Origin: an uncultured bacterium
Lineage (GTDB): Bacteria; Patescibacteriota; Microgenomatia; UBA1400; PJMF01
DNA: 5,767 bases
Assembly: GCA_903891335.1 (NCBI GenBank)
Contig: CAITDX010000081.1
Location: 1 to 5,767 of the forward strand
Direction of reading: 5' to 3'
The notes beneath the pieces are model-generated. The model was not told the DNA's origin. It saw only the letters and a program-made list of their open reading frames with translations, and ran no database searches. The first letter of the stretch is position 1, and each line of letters begins with the position of its first letter. The translations under genes were made by a program, and so were the position numbers. Positions 5,757 through 5,767 of the stretch are shown in pieces.

Positions 5757-5767
5757 GGTCCAAAATA

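Larger units (their letters stand above)
5562..5767. repeat. Array of imperfect-hairpin repeats, runs off right edge
   Basis: A non-coding array starts within the stop codon of the upstream gene. The unit is a 13-nt left arm GTCCAAAATATGC, a TAAA loop, and a 13-nt right arm GCATCTTTCGTAC. It begins with a right half only (5565-5577), then has full units at 5583-5612, 5619-5648 and 5682-5712, and a cut left half at 5758-5767. Linkers are CAAGA (5578-5582), CAGCTC (5613-5618), and then two long palindromic linkers (5649-5681 and 5713-5757). The stretch 5583-5614 is identical over 32 nt to 5619-5650, so duplication is recent or copies are kept alike. It resembles REP/BIME-type or other palindromic dispersed elements in architecture only; I do not recognise the family. 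Confidence 0.85.

Noticed and set aside
5497..5763. An 88-residue minus-strand reading frame with a repeated GTKDALAYFG peptide
   Set aside because: The peptide repeat only mirrors the 36-nt DNA repeat; the frame runs through the hairpins and antisense into the upstream gene, with no ribosome site.
5562..5767. CRISPR array
   Set aside because: The repeats are hairpins that differ between copies, and the linkers run from 5 to 45 nt and are themselves palindromic, not uniform unique spacers.
5562..5767. Integron attC sites
   Set aside because: I see no paired RYYYAAC and GTTRRRY core sites at the ends of the palindromes.

Overview
This window holds a compact, fully + strand cluster of purine-nucleotide genes, then an unusual large protein, then the beginning of a hairpin-rich repeat array. 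The DNA is bacterial in style: tight spacing, AAGGA-type ribosome binding sites and a sigma70-like promoter. TAA, TAG and TGA are all used as stops and no TGA interrupts a gene, so the standard bacterial code fits. Base composition looks moderate and slightly AT-leaning by eye. Two of the purine enzymes diverge clearly from textbook forms, which suggests an uncultured lineage. Candidate phyla radiation (Patescibacteria) is a guess from gene style, not something the sequence proves.

Positions 1-3841 carry three enzymes that form one path. The order is adenylosuccinate lyase (purB, 5' end cut off by the window), adenylosuccinate synthetase (purA), and a CBS-less IMP dehydrogenase/GMP reductase family protein that I read as GMP reductase (guaC). 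Together they would convert GMP to IMP, IMP to adenylosuccinate, and adenylosuccinate to AMP. That is a complete guanine-to-adenine nucleotide interconversion module. If the third gene is instead an IMP dehydrogenase, the cluster is the branch point from IMP to both AMP and XMP.

Positions 3828-5562 hold a gene with its own promoter, whose TATAAT box lies inside a perfect inverted repeat and so close to the ATG that the mRNA should be leaderless. The 565-residue product has the zinc-site pattern of a beta-carbonic anhydrase (Cys-x-Asp-x-Arg, later His-x-x-Cys) in a much longer protein. Its size and layout recall the carboxysome shell carbonic anhydrase family (CsoSCA), but no other carboxysome gene is visible.

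From the stop codon of that gene to the window end (about 5562-5767) lies non-coding repetitive DNA. A 30-31 nt imperfect hairpin unit recurs, with one base-pair position changing in a compensated way between copies. Two of the linkers between units are replaced by long palindromes of different sequence. The array runs off the right edge. It is the least explained part of the window.
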